Shown here one piece after another: positions 1 through 6,426 of a stretch of 7,502 bases of DNA. Below the pieces are notes generated by a model. It did not search any database. It saw nothing but the letters and a program-made list of their open reading frames with translations, and was not told the DNA's origin. The position numbers were made by a program, and so were the translations under genes. This DNA is from Winogradskyella sp. GTDB taxonomy: Bacteria; Bacteroidota; Bacteroidia; Flavobacteriales; Flavobacteriaceae. The DNA lies in contig JASBSE010000043.1 of NCBI GenBank assembly GCA_030149115.1, positions 1-7,502 on the forward strand, given 5' to 3'. The stretch's first letter is position 1, and every line of letters starts with the position of its first letter.

Positions 1-1
1 T

Positions 2-115
2 AAATCTTTAGTATTTAAAGTATTGAGTCTTCAATTTAACAACGTAAATATTTACCTTTTATCGTCTTTATTTGGGATAAGAAATAATATTAATGCATCT
101 TTAAACCGATTTTAG
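2..115 (+). CDS. Possible 3' end of an upstream gene (weak)
   Basis: One frame stays open from the left edge for 37 codons and stops at TAG 113-115; the other two forward frames hit stops within the first 11 bases. The peptide is rich in Leu, Phe, Asn and Ser, begins KSLVFKVLSLQF and ends NASLNRF. I do not recognise it. Its codon positions do not show the GC contrast expected of a real gene: first positions are about as AT-rich as third positions. An open run of this length is not rare by chance in such AT-rich DNA. If real, it is probably the tail of another polysaccharide gene, ending 71 nt before the aminotransferase. The alternative is plain intergenic leader. Confidence 0.25.
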   Translation, partial: KSLVFKVLSLQFNNVNIYLLSSLFGIRNNINASLNRF

Positions 116-129
116 ATCGTGTCCCAAAT
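70..129. repeat. 8-bp inverted repeat in the leader, possible stem
   Basis: ATTTGGGA at 70-77 is the exact reverse complement of TCCCAAAT at 122-129, with 44 nt between. Inside the loop, CGAT (107-110) and ATCG (116-119) could form a small inner hairpin with loop TTTAG. The GGG/CCC core is the most GC-rich pairing in an otherwise AT-rich leader. In RNA this could be a weak stem-loop upstream of the operon's first clear gene. There is no U-tract directly after the right arm, so it does not look like an intrinsic terminator. Coincidence remains possible. Confidence 0.3.
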
Positions 130-154
130 CCCTCTAAGACATGAAATTGAGATA

Positions 155-169
155 GTAATTATTAATTAC
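155..169. promoter_or_regulatory. Perfect 15-bp palindrome upstream of the pglE-like gene
   Basis: GTAATTA-T-TAATTAC is a perfect inverted repeat with 7-bp arms around one central base, ending 17 nt before the ATG at 187. The one-base centre suits a dimeric DNA-binding site better than an RNA hairpin. It could be an operator, but AT-rich palindromes of this size are expected about once by chance in a window this long, so only its position is suggestive. Confidence 0.22.
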
Positions 170-186
170 TTAAACAATTTTAACTT

Positions 187-1314
187 ATGAAACCGAAAAT
201 ATGGTTGTCTTCACCTCATATGAGTGGTGAAGAACAGACTTACATAAAAGAAGCTTTTGACACCAATTGGGTAGCTCCATTAGGACCCAACGTTAATGGA
301 TTTGAAAAAGACTTAGAATCTTATCTAAAAGAAGATAGACACGTCGCAGCATTAGCATCTGGTACTTCTGCCCTTCATTTAAGTTTAATACTTCTAGGAG
401 TTACAACTGGAGATGAAGTTATCTGCCAAAGTAAAACATTCTCAGCTTCAGCTAATCCTATTGTTTATCAAGGTGCTACACCTATTTTCGTTGACAGTGA
501 AGCAGACACATGGAACATCTGCCCTATTCAATTGGAAATTGCAATTAAAGATAGAATAACAAAAGGGAAAAAACCAAAAGCTATCATTGCTGTTCACCTA
601 TATGGTATGCCGTATAAAGCAGATGAAATTCATAATATATCCAGAAAATACGAGATTCCAGTTGTTGAAGATAGTGCTGAATCTCTAGGAAGTCACTACA
701 AAGGTCAAAACTGTGGGACGTTTGGTGATTTATCAATTTTATCCTTTAATGGAAATAAAATTATAACTACTTCTGGTGGAGGTGCCTTAGTAGCCAGAAC
801 TGAAGATTTAAAAAAACAAGCCGTCTTTTTAGCTACTCAAGCGAGAGATAATGCTCCTCATTATCAGCATTCGCAAATAGGTTACAATTACAGAATGTCT
901 AACATTGTTGCAGGTATAGGTAGAGGACAAATGACAATTTTAGATAGTCATGTTGAAAAGCGTCGTTCTAACCATGAACTGTATTTCAATACTTTTAAAG
1001 ACAATAAACAAATAACCTTTTTAAAAGAACCTAAAGGTCATTACTCTAATCGTTGGTTATCTTGTATTCTTCTTGATTCTTTTGAAACAAGAGAAGGATT
1101 AAGATTGGCTTTAGAGAAAGAAAATATAGAATCTAGACCTTTATGGAAACCTATGCACCAGCAACCCGTTTTTAAAGATGCGCCAAGCTATCTAAATGGT
1201 ATTTCTGATGAACTGTTTAATAGAGGGCTATGCTTACCTAGTGGATCAAACCTAAGCAAAGAAGAATTAGATAGAGTAATTTCAGCTATAAATATGTATT
1301 TTGCAGTATGTTAG
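187..1314 (+). CDS. pglE: PglE-type UDP-sugar C4 aminotransferase (DegT/DnrJ/EryC1/StrS family)
   Basis: This is a PLP-dependent sugar-nucleotide aminotransferase of 375 residues, close to the roughly 386 of Campylobacter PglE. It should transfer an amino group, usually from glutamate, to C4 of UDP-4-keto-6-deoxy-GlcNAc in the cytoplasm, giving the UDP-bacillosamine precursor. Visible landmarks are the GTSAL cofactor-phosphate loop (59-63), the EDSAESLG segment with Asp162 expected to contact the pyridine nitrogen, and SFNGNKIITTSGGG with Lys191 as the Schiff-base lysine. PglE-like stretches follow: TQAR at 217-220, GYNYRMSN at 232-239, SRPLWKPMH near 316-324 and CLPSG near 349-353. The N-terminal SSPHMSGEE also matches PglE from memory, which supports the start; no Shine-Dalgarno is visible, as is usual in Bacteroidota. 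It overlaps the next gene by 7 nt, which fits coupled translation with the enzyme supplying its substrate. A different 4-amino sugar as product cannot be excluded. Confidence 0.88.
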   Translation: MKPKIWLSSPHMSGEEQTYIKEAFDTNWVAPLGPNVNGFEKDLESYLKEDRHVAALASGTSALHLSLILLGVTTGDEVICQSKTFSASANPIVYQGATPIFVDSEADTWNICPIQLEIAIKDRITKGKKPKAIIAVHLYGMPYKADEIHNISRKYEIPVVEDSAESLGSHYKGQNCGTFGDLSILSFNGNKIITTSGGGALVARTEDLKKQAVFLATQARDNAPHYQHSQIGYNYRMSNIVAGIGRGQMTILDSHVEKRRSNHELYFNTFKDNKQITFLKEPKGHYSNRWLSCILLDSFETREGLRLALEKENIESRPLWKPMHQQPVFKDAPSYLNGISDELFNRGLCLPSGSNLSKEELDRVISAINMYFAVC

Positions 1315-3203
1315 AAAAATTTCTAAATAAAATATCTCAGAGATATGCCTCTAAATGGCTCGTACTGTTATTTGACATAGCAGTAGTAGCAGCTGCTTTT
1401 TTCTTGGCATATTTAATTAGATATAACTTTACTTTAGATTTCGAATTTTCTACACTTTTAAAGCAGGTACCTTATGTTATGCTTGTAGCTGCTATAAGCC
1501 TAATTGCCGTAGGGACTTATAAAGGTGTTGTACGTTTTACAGGTTTTAAGGACATTATTAATGTCATTATTGGGGCTAACATTTTAGCTACAATACTAAT
1601 TTGTTGTACATTCTCTAGCAGAAAGCTTCTAGGCGAGGATAGTATTTTTAATATTTCCGGATCAATCATTTACATTCATTTATTACTGAATATTCTTTTC
1701 TTGATTGGAGCTAAGCTTTTCATTAAATCATTATATAATCAAATTACACAAGACGTCCACAAAACAGCTAATGTACTTATTTTTGGTGCGGGTAATTCCG
1801 GAATGCTAACTTATGATGCCATTCAAAATGACACAAAAAACGGCTTCGAAGTTGTTGGTTTTATAGATGATGATGAAAGAAAAATTGGGAAGAAAATCAA
1901 CCTCGTTACAGTTTACGGACTTTCATATATTGACGAAGAATTCATCAAAAAAAATCAAGTCGAGGATGTAATTATATCTATTCAGAACATTGATCCTACT
2001 AGACTACTTCAAATAACTGGTAGTTTATTTAATCTTGGACTTAAAGTAAAAATTGTTCCACCAGTGCAAAGTTGGATAGATGGAGATTTAAGCGTTGGAC
2101 AAATAAAAGAGGTTAAAATTGAGGATTTATTAGGAAGAGATCCTATACATATAAAAAATCCTGATTTAATTGACCAATACGACAATAAAGTTATATTAAT
2201 TACCGGTGCTGCAGGCTCTATTGGAAGTGAAATTTGCAGAAAAGCCAGCCTATATAATTATAAAAAGCTTATTCTTGTTGATAATGCCGAGTCTGCACTT
2301 TATGATATTCAACAAGAATTTAGACAGCAAGGTTTAGATAATATTGTGGCTATTGTTGCCGATGTAAGAAATAAGACCAGAATTGATCAAATTTTCAATC
2401 TTTATAAACCAAAAATTGTATTTCATGCTGCTGCGTATAAACATGTACCATTAATGGAAAACAATCCTTTTGAAGCTGTTAGCGTAAATATAGGAGGTAC
2501 TAAAAATGTAGTTGATGTAGCTGTTAAACATAGTGTAGATAAATTTGTACTAATTTCTACTGACAAAGCAGTGAATCCAACAAATGTAATGGGTGCAACT
2601 AAACGTATTGCAGAATTATATGTATCATGTTTAAAAGGTAAAGGTCACACCAAGTTTATAACAACACGCTTTGGAAATGTACTAGGATCTAATGGTTCTG
2701 TTATACCTCTTTTCAAAAGGCAAATTGAAAAAGGTGGCCCTCTAACTGTTACTCATAAAGAAATAACACGTTATTTTATGACAATACCTGAAGCCTGTCA
2801 ACTTGTATTAGAAGCTGCAGCTATGGGTAATGGTGGAGAGATATTTGTTTTTGATATGGGAGAGCCAATTAAGATTTTCAATTTAGCAAAAAACATGATA
2901 ATTCTATCTGGCTTACGTTATCCTGAAGATATTGACATAAAAATTACAGGCTTACGACCAGGAGAAAAAATTTATGAAGAGTTATTAGCTGATGGTGAAA
3001 ACACAAAGAAAACCTATCATGAAAAAATAATGATAGCAAAAACCAGACATGTTGACACAGAAGCTGTTGAAAAACAAATAAATAAGTTAACAAATGTCAA
3101 CTCCTTAACGCAACCGTTAGAAATTGTATCTTATATTAAAGCATTAATTCCTGAATATATATCTAATAACTCTACATATGAAGTTTTAGATTCCAAAAAA
3201 TAA
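1308..3203 (+). CDS. pglF: PglF/WbpM/CapD-type membrane-bound UDP-GlcNAc 4,6-dehydratase
   Basis: This 631-residue protein has the full architecture of the PglF/WbpM family (about 590 and 665 residues). About four membrane helices lie near residues 17-38, 54-71, 84-103 and 117-139. A first Rossmann-like domain carries GAGNSG (160-165), and a C-terminal short-chain dehydrogenase domain carries the NAD-binding TGAAGSIG (299-306). The active-site segment STDKAVNPTNVMGATK (417-432) has Met428 where most relatives have Tyr, giving Met-x-x-x-Lys432. That is the pattern of WbpM and PglF rather than of the inverting enzyme PseB/FlaA1. The inferred reaction is UDP-GlcNAc to UDP-2-acetamido-2,6-dideoxy-D-xylo-4-hexulose at the inner face of the cytoplasmic membrane, feeding the aminotransferase just upstream. 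The start overlaps that gene's end, and the KFLNKISQRYASKWLVLL opening is typical of flavobacterial members. All core motifs are intact. The product sugar is inferred. Confidence 0.9.
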   Translation: MLEKFLNKISQRYASKWLVLLFDIAVVAAAFFLAYLIRYNFTLDFEFSTLLKQVPYVMLVAAISLIAVGTYKGVVRFTGFKDIINVIIGANILATILICCTFSSRKLLGEDSIFNISGSIIYIHLLLNILFLIGAKLFIKSLYNQITQDVHKTANVLIFGAGNSGMLTYDAIQNDTKNGFEVVGFIDDDERKIGKKINLVTVYGLSYIDEEFIKKNQVEDVIISIQNIDPTRLLQITGSLFNLGLKVKIVPPVQSWIDGDLSVGQIKEVKIEDLLGRDPIHIKNPDLIDQYDNKVILITGAAGSIGSEICRKASLYNYKKLILVDNAESALYDIQQEFRQQGLDNIVAIVADVRNKTRIDQIFNLYKPKIVFHAAAYKHVPLMENNPFEAVSVNIGGTKNVVDVAVKHSVDKFVLISTDKAVNPTNVMGATKRIAELYVSCLKGKGHTKFITTRFGNVLGSNGSVIPLFKRQIEKGGPLTVTHKEITRYFMTIPEACQLVLEAAAMGNGGEIFVFDMGEPIKIFNLAKNMIILSGLRYPEDIDIKITGLRPGEKIYEELLADGENTKKTYHEKIMIAKTRHVDTEAVEKQINKLTNVNSLTQPLEIVSYIKALIPEYISNNSTYEVLDSKK

Positions 3204-3239
3204 CTAACAATACCAAAAACTATTCCTAAAAACAGAAAA

Positions 3240-4019
3240 ATGAAAACAAGCAACCTCATACTTCAATTAATAGCCATATTAGTTTTGACTTCTTGTGGAT
3301 CTAGAAAAAACATTGTTTATTTTCAAGATGAACCCATAGAAGATGGTGTTTTAGTTTCAGAACCAAAGCCAATAATTTATAAACCTGATGATATTTTAAC
3401 TATTAATGTATCTGCATTGGATCCAGACACAGTTAAACCATTTAACCTTATGGTTGTATCTAATAACGATACAAATTTATTAAATGCTGGAGGACAACAA
3501 CAATTCCAATCTTACCTGATAGACTACGATGGAAATATAGATTTCCCTGTACTGGGTAAATTAAAAGTTGCTGGTTTGAATCGTACAGAATTAACAGCAA
3601 TGTTAGTTGAAAAAATAAGTGAATACGCCAATAACCCTATTGTCAACGTTAGATTATCTAACTTTACAATTACTATTTTAGGTGAAGTTAGGAATCCAGG
3701 AACCTTTACTATAAAAGACGAAAGAATTACTGTTTTAGAAGCCTTAGGACTAGCAGATGACCTCACTATATTTGGAAAGCGTAAAAATGTTTTACTTATT
3801 AGAGAGGTCGATGGTAAAAAGAAATTTGCTAAAATAGATTTGACCTCAGTTAATGCCGTAAATTCACCTGTGTATTATCTTCAACAGAATGATGTAATCT
3901 ATGTTGAACCAAATAATGCAAAAATTAGAGCCTCATCATACAACCAAAACAATAGTGTTTTGATATCAGCCATAGGTACACTTACAACTATTATTGCTGT
4001 ATTCTTGGTAAGAAATTAA
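3240..4019 (+). CDS. wza: Wza-type polysaccharide export lipoprotein (Poly_export plus SLBB)
   Basis: This 259-residue protein should form or contribute to the outer-membrane channel for capsule or exopolysaccharide. The N-terminus is a lipoprotein signal: a hydrophobic stretch at 6-16, then lipobox LTSC with Cys19 as the lipidated residue. The polysaccharide export domain begins near KPDDILTINV (48-57) and includes the DYDGNIDFPVLGKLKVAG strand region (95-112). A soluble ligand-binding beta-grasp (SLBB) domain starts near TITILGEVRNPGTF (143-156). A hydrophobic helix at about 239-257 ends the protein and probably spans the outer membrane. It is much shorter than E. coli Wza (about 379 residues) and has only one clear SLBB domain, a size common in Bacteroidota. 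The gene follows the dehydratase after a 36-nt A-rich spacer and precedes its expected partner kinase by 17 nt. Function is firm at family level; the exported polymer is unknown. Confidence 0.9.
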   Translation: MKTSNLILQLIAILVLTSCGSRKNIVYFQDEPIEDGVLVSEPKPIIYKPDDILTINVSALDPDTVKPFNLMVVSNNDTNLLNAGGQQQFQSYLIDYDGNIDFPVLGKLKVAGLNRTELTAMLVEKISEYANNPIVNVRLSNFTITILGEVRNPGTFTIKDERITVLEALGLADDLTIFGKRKNVLLIREVDGKKKFAKIDLTSVNAVNSPVYYLQQNDVIYVEPNNAKIRASSYNQNNSVLISAIGTLTTIIAVFLVRN

Positions 4020-4024
4020 GAAGG
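4018..4024 (+). promoter_or_regulatory. Shine-Dalgarno-like AAGAAGG before the wzc start
   Basis: AAGAAGG overlaps the stop codon of the wza-like gene and lies 12 nt before the ATG at 4037. It is the only purine-rich, SD-like string directly upstream of a start in this window. The spacing is longer than ideal and Bacteroidota generally rely little on such sites, so a functional role is doubtful. It is compatible with reinitiation after wza. Confidence 0.25.
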
Positions 4025-4036
4025 TAATTACAATAT

Positions 4037-6397
4037 ATGAAATCCAAAACACCCACTGTAGACTTAAAACAAACATTAGAATTGTTCCTTTCATATTGGA
4101 AATGGATACTTCTATGTGTAATTATAGCTATAATGCTCGGTTTTACGCATCTTCGTTATGCTGATTATGAATACAAAGCAAATGCAACCATAAAAATTAG
4201 AGACGAAGAGCAATCTCAAAAATTACCAAGTTTAGATGATGTAAAGGCGAATGGTTTGTTTTCGGGTGGTGCAGATAAAATTAAAGATGAGATTAGAGTT
4301 ATTAGATCTAGAGAAATTGCTGAAAATATTGTTAAAAATTTAGATCTTAATATTAGATACTATGCTGATGGAAAAATAAAAGAAAAAGAATTTTACAAAG
4401 ATTCTCCTATTAAGATAAATTTCTATGAAAGTGATTCTATTATTGATAGAATAGGCAGAGTCTTATTCATAAAAATAAAATCACCAACTCAATATCTTCT
4501 TTTCAACGAAAAAGAGCAGTCTCTATTTGATGACAGAGAGGATGCTGATGGGAAACTATATGATTTTGGAGAGAAAGTTAACACGCCTTACGGAGGCTTT
4601 TATATAGTCCCTAATGATGGTAAATATGCCCCAAAACCGGGAACAAACATAAAAATCGCTATTATTCCTGTAAGAAAGTTAATTAATGCATATTCTAAAA
4701 ACGTAACTATATCCACTGAAAAAGGTTCTAGTGTCATAGGTTTAGAACTTAAAGAAACTGTAGCACAACGAGCCATTGATTATTTAGACGAGCTCATCAA
4801 AGAATACAATAATGATGTGCTTAAAGATAAAGAGGAAGTTGTAAAAGTAACATCCGATTTTATAACAAATAGACTTCAAAAGGTATCTAAAGAATTAGAA
4901 GAGGTTGATTATACTGCTGAGGAACTTCAAAAGCGAAATAACCTTACCGCTTTAGGGGCTCAAGCAGACCTTAACCTACAAGCTAACAAACAGTTAGAAC
5001 AACAAATAGCAAGTACTGCTACAAATATTCAGCTTATTTCTTTCTTACAGGAAGAAATTCAGGCTGAAGGCAGAAGTAGTGACATGCTTCCTGCCGACGT
5101 AGGTATTGGAGATGCTTCAACAGCACAAATGATTGCCAGCCATAATGAATTAGTTGCTGAGAGAAATCGAATACTAAAAAATTCTAGTTCAAAAAACCCT
5201 GTAGTTATTAATCTTAACGATCAAATCAACGCACTTAAATCTAATTTAGAACGTTCGTTAAGCAATATGAAACAAACTTCTGAATTAACATTAAATAACT
5301 TAAACAAGGAAAATTCAAGAATTAGAGGTCAACTCTATGCCGCACCTACAAAAGCAAGACAGTTTAGAGATATCAAAAGACAACAAGATATCAAGGAATC
5401 TTTATACTTATATCTTTTAGAAAAGCGTGAGGAATCAGCTATTAGACTTGGTATGTATACTCCAAATGCTAAAATTATAGAGAATGCATACTCCTCTTTC
5501 ATGCCTATTGCCCCTAAACCTGCTATTATTTATCTAGCTTCTTTAATTTTAGGTTTAATGATTCCTATTGGAATTATTTATCTGATAAATCTTTTGGACT
5601 CTAAGATTTATAACAAGAGTGATCTAGTTAATATGCTAGACATACCTTATTTAGGTGATATTCCTAAAACATCTAAGAAACAAAAGCTAATAAAGCGTGT
5701 TGATTATTCTCCTAAAGCTGAAGCATTTAGAATAGTAAGATCTAATATTGATTTTATTCTTAGAAATCAAAAAGATCAACAAAAGAGAATATTTATTACA
5801 TCTACTAAAGCCCAAGAAGGGAAATCGCATACTAGTACCAACCTAGCAAGCTCAATATCATTTTCAGAGAAATCGGTCTTATTAATCGAAATGGACATAC
5901 GTGTTCCTAAAATTTTAGATTATTTAGGAATTAAAGAAAAACCAAAAAAAGGCTTATCAGATTACTTAGCTGATAGCTCTATTAAACCTCAGGATATTGT
6001 TGTAAAACATCCAGAGAACGAATTTTTATATATAATTCCTTCGGGTACCATCCCTCCTAACCCTTCAGAATTATTAATGAGTCCAAGGGTAAATGAGCTA
6101 TTTAAATATTTTGAAAAGAAATATGATTATATAGTGGCTGACACATCTGCTGTTGGATTAGTAAGCGATACTCTACTTATTTCAGAACTTGCAGACTTAT
6201 TCATTTATGTTGTTAGCGCTGATAACGTAGATAAAAGAAGGCTTGTTAATATAGCTCAACCATTATTTGAAGACAAACGACTTCCAAACATGACAATGCT
6301 ATTAAATGGTGTCAAACCAGGCAAAAAGGGATATGGTTACGGGTATGGTTATGGTAACAATCCAAACAAGAAGAAAAAGTGGTATAGCTTTTCTTAA
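4037..6397 (+). CDS. wzc: Wzc-type chain-length regulator and BY-family tyrosine autokinase
   Basis: This 786-residue inner-membrane protein should couple polymer-length control to export through the Wza-type channel. A Wzz domain begins at the N-terminus with a membrane helix near 21-37. The periplasmic part to about 494 is rich in predicted coiled coil (roughly 265-345 and 370-470). A second helix lies near 495-520. The cytoplasmic kinase starts with SPKAEAFRIVRSN (558-570), then a Walker A region STKAQEGKS (589-597) with Lys596. The Walker A' motif reads VLLIEMDIRVP (614-624), with Glu618 where the family usually has Asp; Asp620 and Arg622 are kept. Walker B is YIVADTSAVGLVSD (698-711), with Ser-Ala in place of the usual Pro-Pro. 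The tail GYGYGYGYG (765-773) plus Tyr783 is the likely autophosphorylation cluster. It is somewhat longer than E. coli Wzc (about 720). No Wzb-type phosphatase gene lies between it and wza. Family assignment is secure; kinase activity is inferred. Confidence 0.92.
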   Translation: MKSKTPTVDLKQTLELFLSYWKWILLCVIIAIMLGFTHLRYADYEYKANATIKIRDEEQSQKLPSLDDVKANGLFSGGADKIKDEIRVIRSREIAENIVKNLDLNIRYYADGKIKEKEFYKDSPIKINFYESDSIIDRIGRVLFIKIKSPTQYLLFNEKEQSLFDDREDADGKLYDFGEKVNTPYGGFYIVPNDGKYAPKPGTNIKIAIIPVRKLINAYSKNVTISTEKGSSVIGLELKETVAQRAIDYLDELIKEYNNDVLKDKEEVVKVTSDFITNRLQKVSKELEEVDYTAEELQKRNNLTALGAQADLNLQANKQLEQQIASTATNIQLISFLQEEIQAEGRSSDMLPADVGIGDASTAQMIASHNELVAERNRILKNSSSKNPVVINLNDQINALKSNLERSLSNMKQTSELTLNNLNKENSRIRGQLYAAPTKARQFRDIKRQQDIKESLYLYLLEKREESAIRLGMYTPNAKIIENAYSSFMPIAPKPAIIYLASLILGLMIPIGIIYLINLLDSKIYNKSDLVNMLDIPYLGDIPKTSKKQKLIKRVDYSPKAEAFRIVRSNIDFILRNQKDQQKRIFITSTKAQEGKSHTSTNLASSISFSEKSVLLIEMDIRVPKILDYLGIKEKPKKGLSDYLADSSIKPQDIVVKHPENEFLYIIPSGTIPPNPSELLMSPRVNELFKYFEKKYDYIVADTSAVGLVSDTLLISELADLFIYVVSADNVDKRRLVNIAQPLFEDKRLPNMTMLLNGVKPGKKGYGYGYGYGNNPNKKKKWYSFS
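6329..6355 (+). repeat. GGN-TAY codon repeat encoding the Wzc tyrosine tail
   Basis: Four successive Gly-Tyr codon pairs plus a final Gly encode GYGYGYGYG at residues 765-773 of the kinase. The six-base unit is imperfect because third positions vary (GGA, GGT, GGG; TAT, TAC), which suggests selection on the peptide rather than recent slippage. Tyrosine clusters at this place are the autophosphorylation sites of Wzc-type kinases in other bacteria. Confidence 0.8.
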
Positions 6398-6426
6398 AAA
6401 ATATATTTCGAAAAAATTTAATATTT

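Noticed and set aside
67..74. TTTATTTG resembling the Bacteroidota -7 promoter element TAnnTTTG
   Set aside because: The second base does not match and no TTG or TTTG lies at the expected -33 spacing, so a promoter call is not supported.
3524..3766. 80-codon open frame on the minus strand
   Set aside because: It lies wholly inside the wza-like gene, antisense to its export and SLBB domains, and its peptide shows no recognisable domain.
6398..6426. AT-rich spacer with AAATAT and ATATTT as a possible hairpin terminator
   Set aside because: The arms are short and made only of A-T pairs with no stable stem; it looks like a normal A-rich spacer before a Bacteroidota start codon.
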